NCBI GenBank assembly: GCA_029747015.1
Contig: JAKOGI010001263.1
Location: forward strand, 50,001 to 114,000
Source of the DNA: Carnegiea gigantea
Taxonomy: Eukaryota > Streptophyta > Magnoliopsida > Caryophyllales > Cactaceae
Length of the DNA stretch: 64,000 bases
Reading direction: 5' to 3'
The notes below the pieces were generated by a model. That model made no database searches. It was not told where the DNA came from and saw only the letters and a program-made list of their open reading frames with translations. Positions 23,335-34,082 of the stretch are shown in pieces (within the stretch, counting starts at the first letter, position 1; each line of letters begins with the position of its first letter). Both the position numbers and the translations under genes were made by a program.

Positions 23335-25065
23335 GTTGACCCCAACTAGATTAACTGAGGGAGTCTCTTACGAAGAATCAAACCTAAAGGAAGAAATAAT
23401 TATTCACCTTAAAAGTCGATTCACTTGTGATTTAATAGGGGGAGTAGTCGATTCAGCGGCTTCCTAAAAACAAAGGACAACAATCATTAGTTTAAGTACT
23501 AAAAAAAGTTACAAACACAATTCGCAAAAATTAAAGCAATCAGAAATTGATTTAGTTAAATGACTAATCTTGCATTAGTGACATAAAAAGAAAAGAAAAA
23601 TTTTAAATCGGTCTAAATAAAAAGGTTCTCTAAAAAAAAGAAAAATCAAAAAGAAAAAATTGAAGCAAATATCGAAAGCAAGAATTAGCCCCTCAGTGGA
23701 AAAGGCAAAAGGTCAGTAAGTTGCTATGGCATGTTGGTCTCCTTAGACCAACACTCTGGAGTAATTTGACATAAAATTGCCTAAAACCGCTTCTGTCAAA
23801 CGCCAAGGCAGCGCCTCTTGCTCTATCTGCCACCATCTGGCATAGCCATGGTGTGTTTGTTTTGCTTTATTTCCCTCAAACCAAAAATAAAATAAAATAA
23901 AGAGGGCTCGTGAAGATTGACAGTAAAAATATTGCAAGATTGAAGAACTAGTGAGTTTGAGATTCAAAATTCATTTAAAAAATGCAGATTTCTACGAAAA
24001 ACCAGAGCTTTCTATTCAACATCAGAAAAACCCACCAAAAAAAGAAACCAAAGATTTCTATTGACTAAACGTATGTTTGTGACTGGGTTTTTTTTAGGGG
24101 GTTGCAATTTTATTATGTAAATGCATCAAAAGGAATCTAAAGTTCAAATCGAAAAAGACAACAATGGTGTCTCTTCATATTTCAATCCAAGCCCACCTTT
24201 TCTATTTCCCCCCATTATCACCCGGAAACATCAACTTCTCAATTTTGAATCATGCCCAATATCAATCCCGTTATCTGTTCTCAAATCACAGCTCCGAAGC
24301 AAGCTACAACAACAATTGGTTCTAAAAAAAGATGAAAATGGATAGCTTAATGAGTGTTCATAGGAAAGAAGACAAGTAGGAATGTGGATAAAAAAAGAAG
24401 ACGACAAAAAAAAATGGATGATGAAAGTATCTGCAAAAAAACAAAAAAAGAATCACCTCAAGTTAAAATACGCTGAATGGAGGTGCCTGCAGATGGATTT
24501 ATATAACATGACAGATCTTCGCTTCCTACCTCTATTCCAATACAAATATTTATCTTTTGAGTTGCTGATAATTTTTATCAAATCCTCAAGCTAAAATTAT
24601 CACAAGTAAAAAAAAATAATAATAATAAAAGGAAGAAAGGAAAAAAATGGGGTGCTGTGTGACTGTTCCCAGCCTATCCACCCATTTACAATTTTTTTTT
24701 TTTTGAAACAAATGAAGATTAATGTTGAAGAGTCTTAGCTCGTTAAGACTAGTAGGATTCAAATGCCAATAGAAGAAATTAAAAAAATGTCCTTGGGCCT
24801 CAAGTTATTTCCTGAGCCTAGACATTTATCAACCTTAATTTTGTTAGGGGTTCGTCAAATCAGGCTCACTTTGGTTAAGTTTAACATGCTAAATTTGGGT
24901 CCCTTAATAAATTAGGTAAGTGTCAAGTCACTAAATTACTTGGCAATAAAAAAATGCCCATCAAAATTCTGATCGTTTGCATTTGTCAAGCATTCAAGAC
25001 TCTGCCGCTCCAAGAGAAATAAAAACTCCAAGTTCATGCACGCGGCCGACTCTCGAAGGGGCATT
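23335..25065. other. Element A 3' non-coding region
   Basis: This AT-rich sequence lies between the antisense ORF and the 3' LTR. Only short chance frames are seen. It ends in a polypurine-tract-like CGAAGGGGCATT immediately before the 3' LTR at 25066, where plus-strand DNA synthesis would be primed. Any promoter of the antisense ORF would also lie here, but I could not identify one. Confidence 0.55.
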
Positions 25066-25706
25066 TGTAGGAGATCAAAATTCAACGACAAATCGAACAA
25101 GCCACGTGTAAAAATAATAATAATAGTTCGACCAATCTTGAATTGCCATGTGCCAGGTTGACTTTGGTGGGATATATTTGGTTAATTTTAAGTGTGACTA
25201 AAATTTGACCAATTACAAGTCACCCCATATCATTGACAATGCAGAAAATACTAATTATTTACTTTATTTAAAATAAAGAGATAATTATTGAAATCATAGG
25301 CCTAGGTCCAAAATCTGACTCTAACCCTAGCTAGCAGAGCCTATAAATAGGAGTCCTCCCTCCCTCATTTGACATTCTGCATTTGCGAAATTCATAGGCT
25401 CAAATCGCCATCGCCATCTAGCTACCAATCGAGAATGATCAAAACTTGCAAGCTTCAAAAGCAACAATAAATTACTTGCAGATCAAGATCAAGAACCATT
25501 TCAGAGTTCTTCAATTGATGCTGCATTGATTGAGATCAAGTAATCACACCTTCAAATCACAAAAGTCACTAGGAGATTGAATTAGATGACTATTTCATTG
25601 TATTCAATTAGAACATTGTACCTACACATCCTACATCAATACCAAAATTTAATTTGTTTCTCAATTTCTTGTCTAATTTATTTTAGACTTGCAATTTGTG
25701 CTTACA
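25066..25706 (+). repeat. Element A 3' LTR
   Basis: It starts TGTAGGAGATCAAAATTC and ends GTGCTTACA. It has the same length as the 5' copy, with substitutions and small indels across its length. The TATA box TATAAATAG is conserved at 25344-25352. Confidence 0.9.
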
Positions 25707-25711
25707 GTTAG

Positions 25712-25894
25712 GATTAATTCTCTTAGGCCTCTCACATGATCAAACTCGCTCAAATTCATCCAAGGAGATCAAATCAAATGATTACTTTAATTGTATTCAA
25801 TATAGAGATTGTACATGTATATACAATATCAAATTCAAAAATGCAATTTATTCAATTTCCTATCTTTATTTTAGGCTTGAAATTTGCCTTTACA
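25712..25894 (+). repeat. Element B 5' LTR, second part (U5)
   Basis: It begins GATTAATTCTCTTAGGCC and matches 49258 onward in B's 3' LTR. It ends TTTGCCTTTACA. It was separated from the first part by element A. Confidence 0.85.
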
Positions 25895-25900
25895 AATTTT

Positions 25901-25918
25901 TGGCACCCTCGATGGGAC
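25901..25918 (+). other. primer binding site of element B
   Basis: TGGCACCCTCGATGGGAC begins six bases after B's 5' LTR, at the same spacing and with the same pattern as in element A. Confidence 0.65.
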
Positions 25919-26460
25919 CATCTTTACCTCTCATCTTTTTCTCCCAAAATTAAGACTTTCATGTTTCAATAATGCCCTTTTCAAAGAAGACATGGCCACG
26001 AAGAACGTTCCCTCGCAATCTTCAAAAAATAAGAGCACCGGATCTCTCTCTCGTAGATCTTACCTGTGCTACCTCTAAATAGAGATAAGAAGCATGCCAG
26101 TAGCTGATACAGCGATCGTTGCTAGGGAAACAGTGATACTCACACCCAAACTCCTAGACTTGAAGATGAAGCAAAAAGTGTCTTGTTGGATGGATGAAGT
26201 TCAAAACCACACCAAGTTTCAATCTCCAATCTGCGAAGTAGAAGGTTGCAATAGTAGTGACTCTTCTTCGCCCTCATCAAAAGGGGTTTCTGGTCAGAAA
26301 CTAAAGCCAATTCCTCAAAAGCTGTTGTCATACCAGTTATGATGACAAGTGTAGACAATTAGGAAGAGGAGATGACTCATATGAAGTCTATCGCATAAAA
26401 ACTCACACAAGGCGAACGAAGAAACTAACGCTAAGTCCTCAAAAGCTTCAAGACCAAAAG

Positions 26461-26727
26461 TGCAATGCCCTGGCCTAGGACAGTTACCAGGATTGACTTT
26501 AAAGATCGTCGACTGGCTTCACAAATCATCATAAGTTATTCCGGCATGCTTCGTCCTCGCTCACAGGCTGCATGAGGAAACTTCCTAGGAGGACACCTAT
26601 TGTAAGATTTCTGCACAACAAGCACACTTAACTATAGAGTTATTAAGAGTAGGTTTCTTGAAAAGAAAGGCACACCTTTAGTGATATAAGTAGGCACTTC
26701 AAATTCTTTTAAGCCACACTCGGGGTC
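26461..26727 (-). repeat. Cassandra 3' LTR
   Basis: The element is on minus, so this is its downstream LTR. It has lost four bases at its first terminus compared with the other copy (TGACCCCGAG in place of TGTAATACCCCGA). It retains a 5S-like core around 26570-26640. Confidence 0.8.
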
Positions 26728-26895
26728 ACCCCCTTTAGAAGTGCAAAACATCCTCATTATGCCTTACTATCCGACCGACTTGTAAGTCCTCTCGACTAGC
26801 AGTCTATCCCAGTATCTTTGCCCTACTAGATGACTGCCCAGGGCTCTCTTATTTACTAGCATAGCTCACGGTCACGGGTCGACTCTGATACTATT

Positions 26896-27179
26896 TGTAA
26901 CGCCCTGACCTCCTCCCGGATCGCAAGTAATTACTAGGAATGACGTCAAGGATAGTCAACTGGCCCCACAAACGACCATGAGCCTTTCTAGGGTGCTTCG
27001 TCCTCCCTCACACGCTACCTCTAGGAAACTTCCCAGGAGACCACCCATTATAAGAGTTCTTCACAACAAACACGCTTAAGTGTGAACTTCTTAAGAGCGG
27101 GCTTCCAAAAAAGGAAGGTGCACCTTTGGTGATATAAGTAGTCACTTCGATCCTTTTGAGTCACAATCGGGGTATTACA
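26896..27179 (-). repeat. Cassandra 5' LTR
   Basis: The upstream LTR in element orientation has clean TGTAA and TTACA ends. It is slightly longer than the other copy. Confidence 0.85.
27022..27100 (-). ncRNA. 5S rRNA-like domain in the Cassandra LTR
   Basis: On minus the stretch contains CTTAAGCGTGTTTGTTGTG and then AATGGGTGGTCTCCTGGGAAG. These correspond to plant 5S rRNA segments around GTTAAGCGTGCTTGGGCG and GGATGGGTGACCTCCTGGGAAG. They cover the box A and box C region of the internal RNA polymerase III promoter. In Cassandra this domain is known to be transcribed by Pol III. Substitutions in box C (GGTGACC to GGTGGTC) suggest decay. This is not a real 5S gene. Confidence 0.75.
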
Positions 27180-28590
27180 AAAAGATTGCTTAGACGACTA
27201 AGAAGTTAGAAAAATGGTCAACTCAATCTTCCACAAAAAACTTAAAAAGGGAAGACGAGGAAAAAAGCATACATCCATAATGAAGCTTTTGACAAGAGGG
27301 CACAACTAAAGAAAGGTGATAAACCTAAAAACGATGGGACTTTAGGATCGATAATAATCGAACAAACCCAAGCCTTGATAGCAAATGCAGTTAAAGCACA
27401 ACTAGGAAAAGGTTCACATAGAACTCACCCATATACTAAGCCTTACACCAAGAGGGTTGATGCTCTTTGCATATCGCACAGTTATCGACCTCCTAAGTTC
27501 TACTAGTTTCATGGAAAGGGCACCCAAAGCATGATGTCAAACATTTCATTAAGACATCCAATAATGCTAACACTGCTGGGGCCTCATGATAAAGCAATTT
27601 ATCCAAACATTGAAAGGTATTGCCTTTGATTGATATACTGACTTAGAACCCGAGTCCACCAACAGTTGGGAACAAATGGAGAAAGAGCTCCTTAATAGGT
27701 TCTACAGCACCTACCACATCATTAGCATGACTGAGCTCACAGATACAAAATATTAGAAAGACGAGCCAGCTGTTGACTATATCAATCACTGATGCGCACT
27801 TAGTCTTGAGTGCAAAGATCAACTATCTGAAGCTTCTACTATTAAATTGTATACCCAAGTCATGGAGTTGGATTTACTATATGTCCTACAGATGAGCAAA
27901 CCTAGTACTTTCTAAGCATTGGCAACCAAGGCACATGACATGGAGGTGAGGATAGCTAATTGTCATGGCAACTCCTTCTATTCTACTGAATCGAAGAAGG
28001 ACAAAGTTGAATTTAAGAAAAATGTTAAGTTTCGTAAGAGCATAATTAAGGAGGTGATGCCCATCTCTACATGTGAGCGAATTTAGATTACGGGAAAGCC
28101 TAAATTAGAAGATAAGAAGAGCATATCATTTAAGGATGCAATAAAGAAGCGTCCTACACTAAAAGAGTTATAGGAAAAGAAGTATCCATTTTGTGACTTG
28201 AATCAATCGGTATGCTAGATGACTTGCTCGACAAGGGTGCCATTCAACTACCTGAACCAAAGTGCCCAGAAGAAGTTGGAAGGACAACTAATCTAAAATA
28301 CTATCAGTACCATAGGATCATCAGTCACCCTCTTGAAAAGTGCATTATACTCAAAGAGCGCATCATCTAGTTGATTAAGGATGGAAAGATCATTCTAAAC
28401 TTAGAGGAAATAGCATAAGCTAATCATATATGTCTTATGTGAGCATCATGCCCCTTCGTGCCGATAGAGGTCAAAACGTTTGGCTTCCTTACAGAAACAC
28501 AATTTCACCACTTTGTTGAAAGAGAAGCTAATCATAATCCAATTTAGGAGTCTGGAACCAGTAGTTCTCTCACTGCTAATCCTATCACAA

Positions 28591-29221
28591 TTGCCATAGA
28601 CCAAATCTCGCATCAAGCACCTTTAAAAAGGATGAAAAAGGGTGGACCGTTGTTGCTAGGTGCAAGTCAAGGAAGCAAAGGCCAGCTCAGCTACCATGAC
28701 TTTGCCACGAGGAAAGTTAAGGAAGAATGATGTCCGTAGTCAATAAGAAGCATGAAGTTTGGGCCATCAGCCCATTTCACCAAAAACCATCTATCCCCAT
28801 TGCCTCAGGTAAATTCTTACCAAAAAGATTCTTTGACAAAGTGGTTGCCAACATGACTTCATGTTCTTACTTTGATGATGATGATGATGATTATGAGACA
28901 AATGAAGAGTAGCATGTTAGAAAGACACCTCCTTCCAAAAGAGACAAACAGGTCCTCACTATCTTAGAAGCTTTACCAATGCACATGGGTTACCGACAAA
29001 TTTTTCACTTGTCGAAAGAGATTTGTGAACAAGTTGCTCTTGCGATTTGCTATGCAAAGTTTAATGCTAACAAGGTAAGGATGTACCACCTACGAGCAAT
29101 CTTACCCAATGTCCCACCTATAACACCGCCTTGACATTCACTACTAATGACTTGTTATGAGGTTCTAAACCACATAATCACCCATCACTTGTTGCTGAAG
29201 ACATTCAGGGGCAAATGGTTA
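28591..29221 (+). pseudogene. Element B protease-region N-terminal part
   Basis: The segments GWTVVARCKSRKQR, LPKRFFDKVVANMTSCSYFD, an Asp-rich run near 28875, TILEALPMHMGYRQIFHLSKE and FTTNDLL match the pre-protease region of Tat-like pol. The equivalent piece of element A begins at 14962. The reading is cut at 29221 by element C and resumes at 34083. Confidence 0.7.
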
Positions 29222-30418
29222 TGTTAGGGAAAGAGTTTTAATATTTATAAACCCAAGTGCGAGGTGCATCGTTGAGTACTCGGGGTGTTATTCGCAAAGA
29301 GTTGGGTTTCCAAGTACCAGAGCTAACTAAAGCGTCTAAAGCTACGCAAAACGGAAGGGATAGAATATATAACTAAATTACTAAAATAACCAAAGGACTC
29401 CGATTATGATTAAATCTGAGATAAACTAGCTGATCACGTTAAACCCTCACATTCCCAGATTATGCTAGTATTCGATGTTGATCGATTGCGTCATTGAGGC
29501 CACCCAAGCCCTCTCTCAAGGGTCAATGGGCTAGTCTAGTTATTCTAACCACCTATTTTCATGGGATTGGTTCGACTAAACTACTAGGTTAACAACCCTT
29601 GACCTAGCTAGCGACGAGACTATTTTCATGTCCCAATCCCAGCCATTCACTCTACCCACACTAGATAATCAACCTCACCTTTCAGCATAAATCAATTGCC
29701 CTAAAACACGAACGAAAGCTCTTTCGAGCATTTCATCAAACACATAGTGGGTGTGAGGGAAAACCTTAAATTCTAGCATAAACAAGAGGAGCAAAGGTCT
29801 AACAACAATCAATTGGCCATCATAAGGCTAATCACAATTCAAATTCACAACTATAATCTATAAACATTAGAAAAGCATATAAACCAAAACATGAACATAA
29901 ACATACAAAATAAAGAGAGGAAGAGAAGAGAAAACTTATGTTGATTGAATAAACTTGAGAATCTACAAGTTTGAATCCAAACAACCAGAGATAAATCCTA
30001 ATTTAATTCCCTAATGGAATTTTTATTGGCTAATTCTAACCTAAAAACTCCCAAAAAGTCGCTCAAGGAGAGCCTGGGGAGGTTCCGAATAAAAATGCCA
30101 AAGGAGGCTTAAATAGAAAATTGAGCGAGCGGGCGAGAGGGGAGGGGCCCCACCGTGCCAGGGTGGCATGGCCGTGCCATGTGGCACGGGCCCATCGTGC
30201 CATTTTTCTGGTGCGGTGGTTCGACTCCCCATCGTCCCTTTCTTGCCTGCTGTTGCTGTTTTTGTCTGTCTTCGCTCCTTTTCGTGGTACTTGGTCCATT
30301 TGAACTTATTTCCTGCAAAACATACATAAAACAAGTAAAAATCCTAAAGATTAAGTTATTATACGAGCTAAAAGTGGGTGAAAGAGGTATGTAAAATACG
30401 ACAATTTATCGCCTAATA
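29222..30418 (-). repeat. Element C 3' LTR
   Basis: It is bounded by TGTTAGGG and CCTAATA (expected CCTAACA). Compared with the other LTR it has an extra 25-30 bp near 30325-30350 and a longer GTGCCA-rich hairpin region (30147-30205). Confidence 0.9.
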
Positions 30419-32230
30419 AATACCCCAACACCTATCTTTTGCTCATCCTCGAGCAAAACAAAAGAAAAACTAACTTAAGAACCTAACTCACTTTCGTAGA
30501 AATCACGATTGCATTTAGCATATGCAATAAGCCCTTTGAACCCCTTGGTTCCCCCAAGTGGACGAGTAAGGTCTCGTGAGGGTTTATAGAAGATATACCC
30601 ACAAAATCTTAAAAAGGAAAACAAGTGGAAAAGGAGAAAGGAAAACAAAGAAAATAAAACAAATATACAAACAAGGGACAAATATCTATACAAGGGGAAG
30701 ACTGTACACATGCTAACCAACCAAATCACTAATGCAACGAAGATATTAGCCTATATATAAATATAGTGTATACATCAAGACTCTATCCACATACATGACA
30801 TCAAAGCACCAACTTTTCACTCCACTGTGCATTAAAATCTGAAATCCATCCTAGTGCTTGGTGTGCAGGTGTATCATTATCTTAGGACTTAGGCTTACCA
30901 GAATCGACTCAATCCCACTTGACTAGCACATGCTACATTATTGACTTGATAACACAGGAAACAAGCTTTTCCAGTAGCAGTATTGTCTCAAAAGATAACA
31001 CCCAGTAGCAATATTGCCTCAAAGGGTAATGCCCAGTAGCGTATGCCTCAAAGGGATACTTGTCATTCGTTGTTTTGCGTTTTTCTTTTTCTCTCTTTTT
31101 TTCATTTTTTTTTGAATGCGAACAATTGTTAAAGTAACCGTGTCAAAAACAGGTGGGAGAGTCAATCATGGAAGACTAAGATCCTAAGCTAATGATGATG
31201 GAATAGATAAGGATAGTATTACACATCGATAATGAACAATTGAGATTAGAATTAGGGCCTAGAATGACACGCTGAGGACAAAGATCTATCATCCACATCG
31301 CATTTCTATACAAGCTAATAGTCAAAGTACAAGGGATTTAAGCTAATTAGAATAGTACGAAGCTTCCCCAAAGCCAAAAAGAAAAACTATACAAAAGTGA
31401 AAAAATTTTCAAAAAAATATGCATAGGGTATATGACTTCCCACCCCCGCACTTAAATCTCACAATGTCCTCATTGGGAGCCAAGGAGTCACAACCACCAA
31501 CAAAACACATATATATACAAAAGAAAAAAATCTACAAAAATAACTATACAAAAGCAAAATATAAATAAGAAAGGGCAAAAGCTATATATACAAAATAAAA
31601 AGAAAGAGAAAAGAGGGAACAAATTTAGCAGGTTAGGTGCTGGGGCACCTAAACTACCGCCTCCTCATGACGGTGCGATGGGAGGTTGAAGGAGCATCAG
31701 CCACTCCTCCTCATCTCAAGATCCGAGCTACCAAATCAGATGTCATCAAAGCTCACATGAGCTTATCAAACACCACAACATGCAACACAGATGAATGGGA
31801 ATAAGAGCACTTAAACATGAATCTTGAAATAATGGAAAGTGCTCTCTGAAATTTATCAAATGTCCTTGAAAAATCCTTAGAGTGATCAAATGCAGAGGTC
31901 AACATGATTTTCACAGGGATGGTCTCGAGGTATAATTTATAAGGGTCAAGGGGGGGTCATACCCTCCAAAGGCTCCTAGAAACTGCAAACAGTCGACCAC
32001 ATTCCCCTCAAGCATATCATGATAATCAGCGGGTAACATATTACGATACTTAGGGGAAGGGGAGGGTAGTGAACGGAAAGGGCAAGTATGGAATGTATCA
32101 AGAGGGTTGGGGGATCTATTATCAACAAAATCAGAATTAGCTGGCCCCTCAACCCAACATCCACACATGAAGTCCTTATGGGAGTTTCATGAAGGTCATA
32201 CTCCTCAATAAAAATGGTGACTAACTCAGA
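30419..32230. other. Element C 3' non-coding interior
   Basis: This has no plausible ORF. Beside the 3' LTR is TTTTGCTCATCCTCGAGCA (about 30437-30455), whose minus reading resembles the GAGGA-GAGCAA motif seen in many plant LARD elements just before the polypurine tract. At 30962-31075 three units read CCAGTAGCAGTATT-GCCTCAAAGGG. A CCCCGCACTTAAATC word lies near 31444. The last two modules are shared with element D. Confidence 0.6.
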
Positions 32231-32787
32231 TCAAGTATCATCCTCATCAACACTAGCGCTAACACCATCGGTCTCACCAACCCCAAACTCTGTCGACTGA
32301 GCTAAAGGGGGAGGTGTATCAAAAAGGGTCATGATAAACGCAGTGTTGTCCCTGAGGGTATCACGAAAGGATGGAGCAACTGTGAGTAAAGTAGTCAAGG
32401 GAGGGTCGAGTACTTCCTCTAATCCAGACTCTGGAGGAGGGAAAGACGCACCATCATCACACGAATTGATATCAAGTCTAAGAGAACTAGAACTAAGGTC
32501 AGTCTCTGGTGATAGGTCATACTTCTGCATTTTATTAGCAAACTCAATTTGTTGCTTATTCATTGTCTCTATGATATTACTAAGTCTAGTAAAGCCCTCA
32601 AGCCCTCATCAAAAGTATAATAGGGACAAGAATTACTGTCATGATCATAACAATGGCAAATTTCGCACATAGGAGGAGCATAATCAGGATGCAAGGGGGT
32701 GGGATGTCCACTTTTCCAAATAAAAATCACAATGAACAAGAAAAGCATGTAATATATCATAGTATCTCCAAAACAATTCATGCTCAT
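32231..32787 (-). pseudogene. Element C gag-like zinc-knuckle protein
   Basis: The open frame 32787-32569 contains CEICHCYDHDSNSCP (32624-32670), a perfect CX2CX4HX4C knuckle, then DEGLRALLDLVIS and a stop. The next frame, 32563-32231, continues with MNKQQIEFANKMQKYDLSPE, an Asp/Ser-rich part and EEVLDPPLTTLL. Reading through in the second frame from about 32600 gives an unbroken join (LEGFTRLSNIIETMNK), so one frameshift at a small GAGGGCTT duplication separates the halves. Similar short proteins are known from plant LARD-type elements, where the knuckle probably binds element RNA. The start codon is uncertain. Confidence 0.7.
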
Positions 32788-32897
32788 ATTGAGGAAAGTG
32801 GGAAGAAGATAATTTTTTTTTAATTTTTAATTTTTTTAAAAAAATAAAAGCCTAGTTTCGAATGCCTAAGTAAGCGCCAATATTGAAAAGCGACAAC

Positions 32898-32915
32898 TCC
32901 CCGGCAACGGCGCCA
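32898..32915 (-). other. primer binding site of element C
   Basis: On minus the site reads TGGCGCCGTTGCCGGGGA, seven bases inside the 5' LTR. This is a very common plant gypsy primer site. It fixes the orientation of element C. Confidence 0.9.
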
Positions 32916-32922
32916 AAAAACT

Positions 32923-34077
32923 TGTTATGGAAAAAGTTTTAATATATATAAACCCCAAGTGTAAGGTGCATCGTTGAGTACTCGGGGTGTCGTTCGTAGA
33001 GAGTTGGGTTTCCAAGTACCAGAGCTAACTAAAGCGTCTGAAGTTAGGCAAAACTGAAGGGATAGAAAATAGAACTAAACTACTAAAATAACCAAAGGGC
33101 TCCGATTATGATTAAACCTGAGATAAACCAGCTGATCAAGTTAAACCCTCACCTTTCCAAATTATGCTAGTACTCGAGGTTGATCGGTTGCGTCATTGGG
33201 GCCACCCAAGCCCTCTCTTAAGGGTCAATAGGCTAGTCTAGTTGTTCTAACCACCTATTTTCATGGGATTAGTTCGACTAAACTACTAGGTTGACAACCC
33301 TTAATCTAGATACCGACGAGAGTATTTTCATGTCTCAATCCCATCTATTCACTCTACACACACTAGACAATCAACCTCACCTTTCAGCACAAATCAATTT
33401 CCCTAAAACACGGACGAAAGCTCTTTCGAGCATTTCATCGAACACATGGTGGGTGTGAGGGAAGACCTTAACTTCTAGCATGAACAAGAGGGGCAAAGGT
33501 CTAACAACAATTAATTGGCCATCACAAGGCTAATCACAATCTAAATTCATAATTATAATCTATAAATCTTACAAAATCATATAAACCAAACCATGACCAC
33601 AAACATACAAAATAAAGAGAGGAAGAGCAGAGAAAACTCTTGTTGATTGAATGAACTTGAGAATCCATAGGTTTGAATCCAAACAACCAGAGACAAATCC
33701 TAATCTAATTCCCTAATGGAATTTTTATTGGCAAAATCCTAACCTAAAAACTCCCAAAAAGTCGCTAAAGGAGAGCCCGGGGAGGTCCCGAACAAAAACG
33801 CTGAAGGAGGCTTAAATAGAAAATCGAGCAAGCGGGCGACGAGGAGGGGCACGACCGTGCCAGGGTGGCACGGCCCCACCGTGCCCTTTTTTTGGTGCAG
33901 TGGTTCGATCCCCCGTCATCCCTTTCTTGCATGCTTTCGCTGTGTTTGTCTGTTTTCGCTCCTTTTCGTGATATTTGCTCCATTTGAACTTATTTCCTAC
34001 AAAACAAGATAAAGTTATTATACGAGCCAAAAGTGGGTGAAAAAGACACGTAAAATACGACAATTTATCGCCTAACA
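32923..34077 (-). repeat. Element C 5' LTR
   Basis: It is bounded by TGTTATGG and CCTAACA. A TATTTAAG box on minus (near 33815) could act as the core promoter. The GTGCCA region (33841-33890) is shorter than in the other LTR. Confidence 0.9.
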
Positions 34078-34082
34078 GGTTA

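Larger units (their letters stand above)
12284..25706 (+). mobile_element. Element A: Ty3/gypsy (Tat-like) retrotransposon nested in B's LTR
   Basis: Both LTRs are 641 bp (12284-12924 and 25066-25706) and start TGTAGGAGATCAAAATTC. The interior holds gag, protease-linked region, RT, RNase H, a second RNase H and integrase on the plus strand, then a PMD-type ORF on the minus strand. Flanks ATTGG (12279-12283) and GTTAG (25707-25711) are a decayed 5-bp duplication. B's LTR resumes in register directly after it. Visible LTR divergence is substantial and all frames carry stops, so A is old but younger than B. Confidence 0.9.
26461..27179 (-). mobile_element. Cassandra-type TRIM with 5S rRNA-like LTRs
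   Basis: Two similar segments, 26461-26727 and 26896-27179, flank about 170 bp of non-coding DNA. Perfect 5-bp duplications AAAAG lie at 26456-26460 and 27180-27184. Reading minus, the LTR starts TGTAATACCCCGA and ends GGCGTTACA. A site like TAGTATCAGAGTCG follows after two bases (26880-26893), one change from the common initiator-Met primer site TGGTATCAGAG. An AAAGGGGG tract precedes the other LTR. Each LTR contains a minus-strand 5S rRNA-like stretch. These are the defining features of Cassandra, a terminal-repeat retrotransposon in miniature that encodes no protein and relies on other elements. It interrupts element B's gag. Confidence 0.9.
25992..28590 (+). pseudogene. gag: Element B gag (broken, interrupted by Cassandra)
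   Basis: The frame opens with ATG at 25992 (MATKNVPSQSSKNKSTGSLS). It is cut by the TRIM at 26461-27179 and continues after it. The capsid core lies at about 27470-28000. It reads, with stops, as KFY-FHGKGTQS, IQTLKGIAFD, LEPESTNSWEQMEKELLNRFY and LEFKAAI-like linker sequence. It aligns with the same part of element A. A linker with RPTLKEL and KKYPF follows at about 28150. Gag would form the particle that houses reverse transcription. Frequent stops and frameshifts make it non-functional. Confidence 0.75.
29222..34077 (-). mobile_element. Element C: non-autonomous LTR retrotransposon (LARD-like)
   Basis: LTRs at 29222-30418 and 32923-34077 end in TGTTA and TAACA. A perfect duplication GGTTA lies at 29217-29221 and 34078-34082. 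The tRNA primer site is on minus beside the right-hand LTR, so transcription runs right to left. The 2.5-kb interior lacks RT, RNase H and integrase. It holds only a short zinc-knuckle ORF plus conserved non-coding blocks. Such elements depend on proteins from a partner. The two LTRs are similar (most positions agree), so insertion is more recent than A and B. Confidence 0.92.

Noticed and set aside
26461..27179. genuine 5S rRNA gene
   Set aside because: The 5S-like segment is partial, mutated in box C, and sits within LTR-like repeats flanked by a 5-bp duplication, which fits Cassandra better.
30041..30394. several overlapping ORFs on both strands in the element C LTR
   Set aside because: They fall in the GC-rich GTGCCA hairpin region of an LTR, where few stops occur. 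None resembles a protein.
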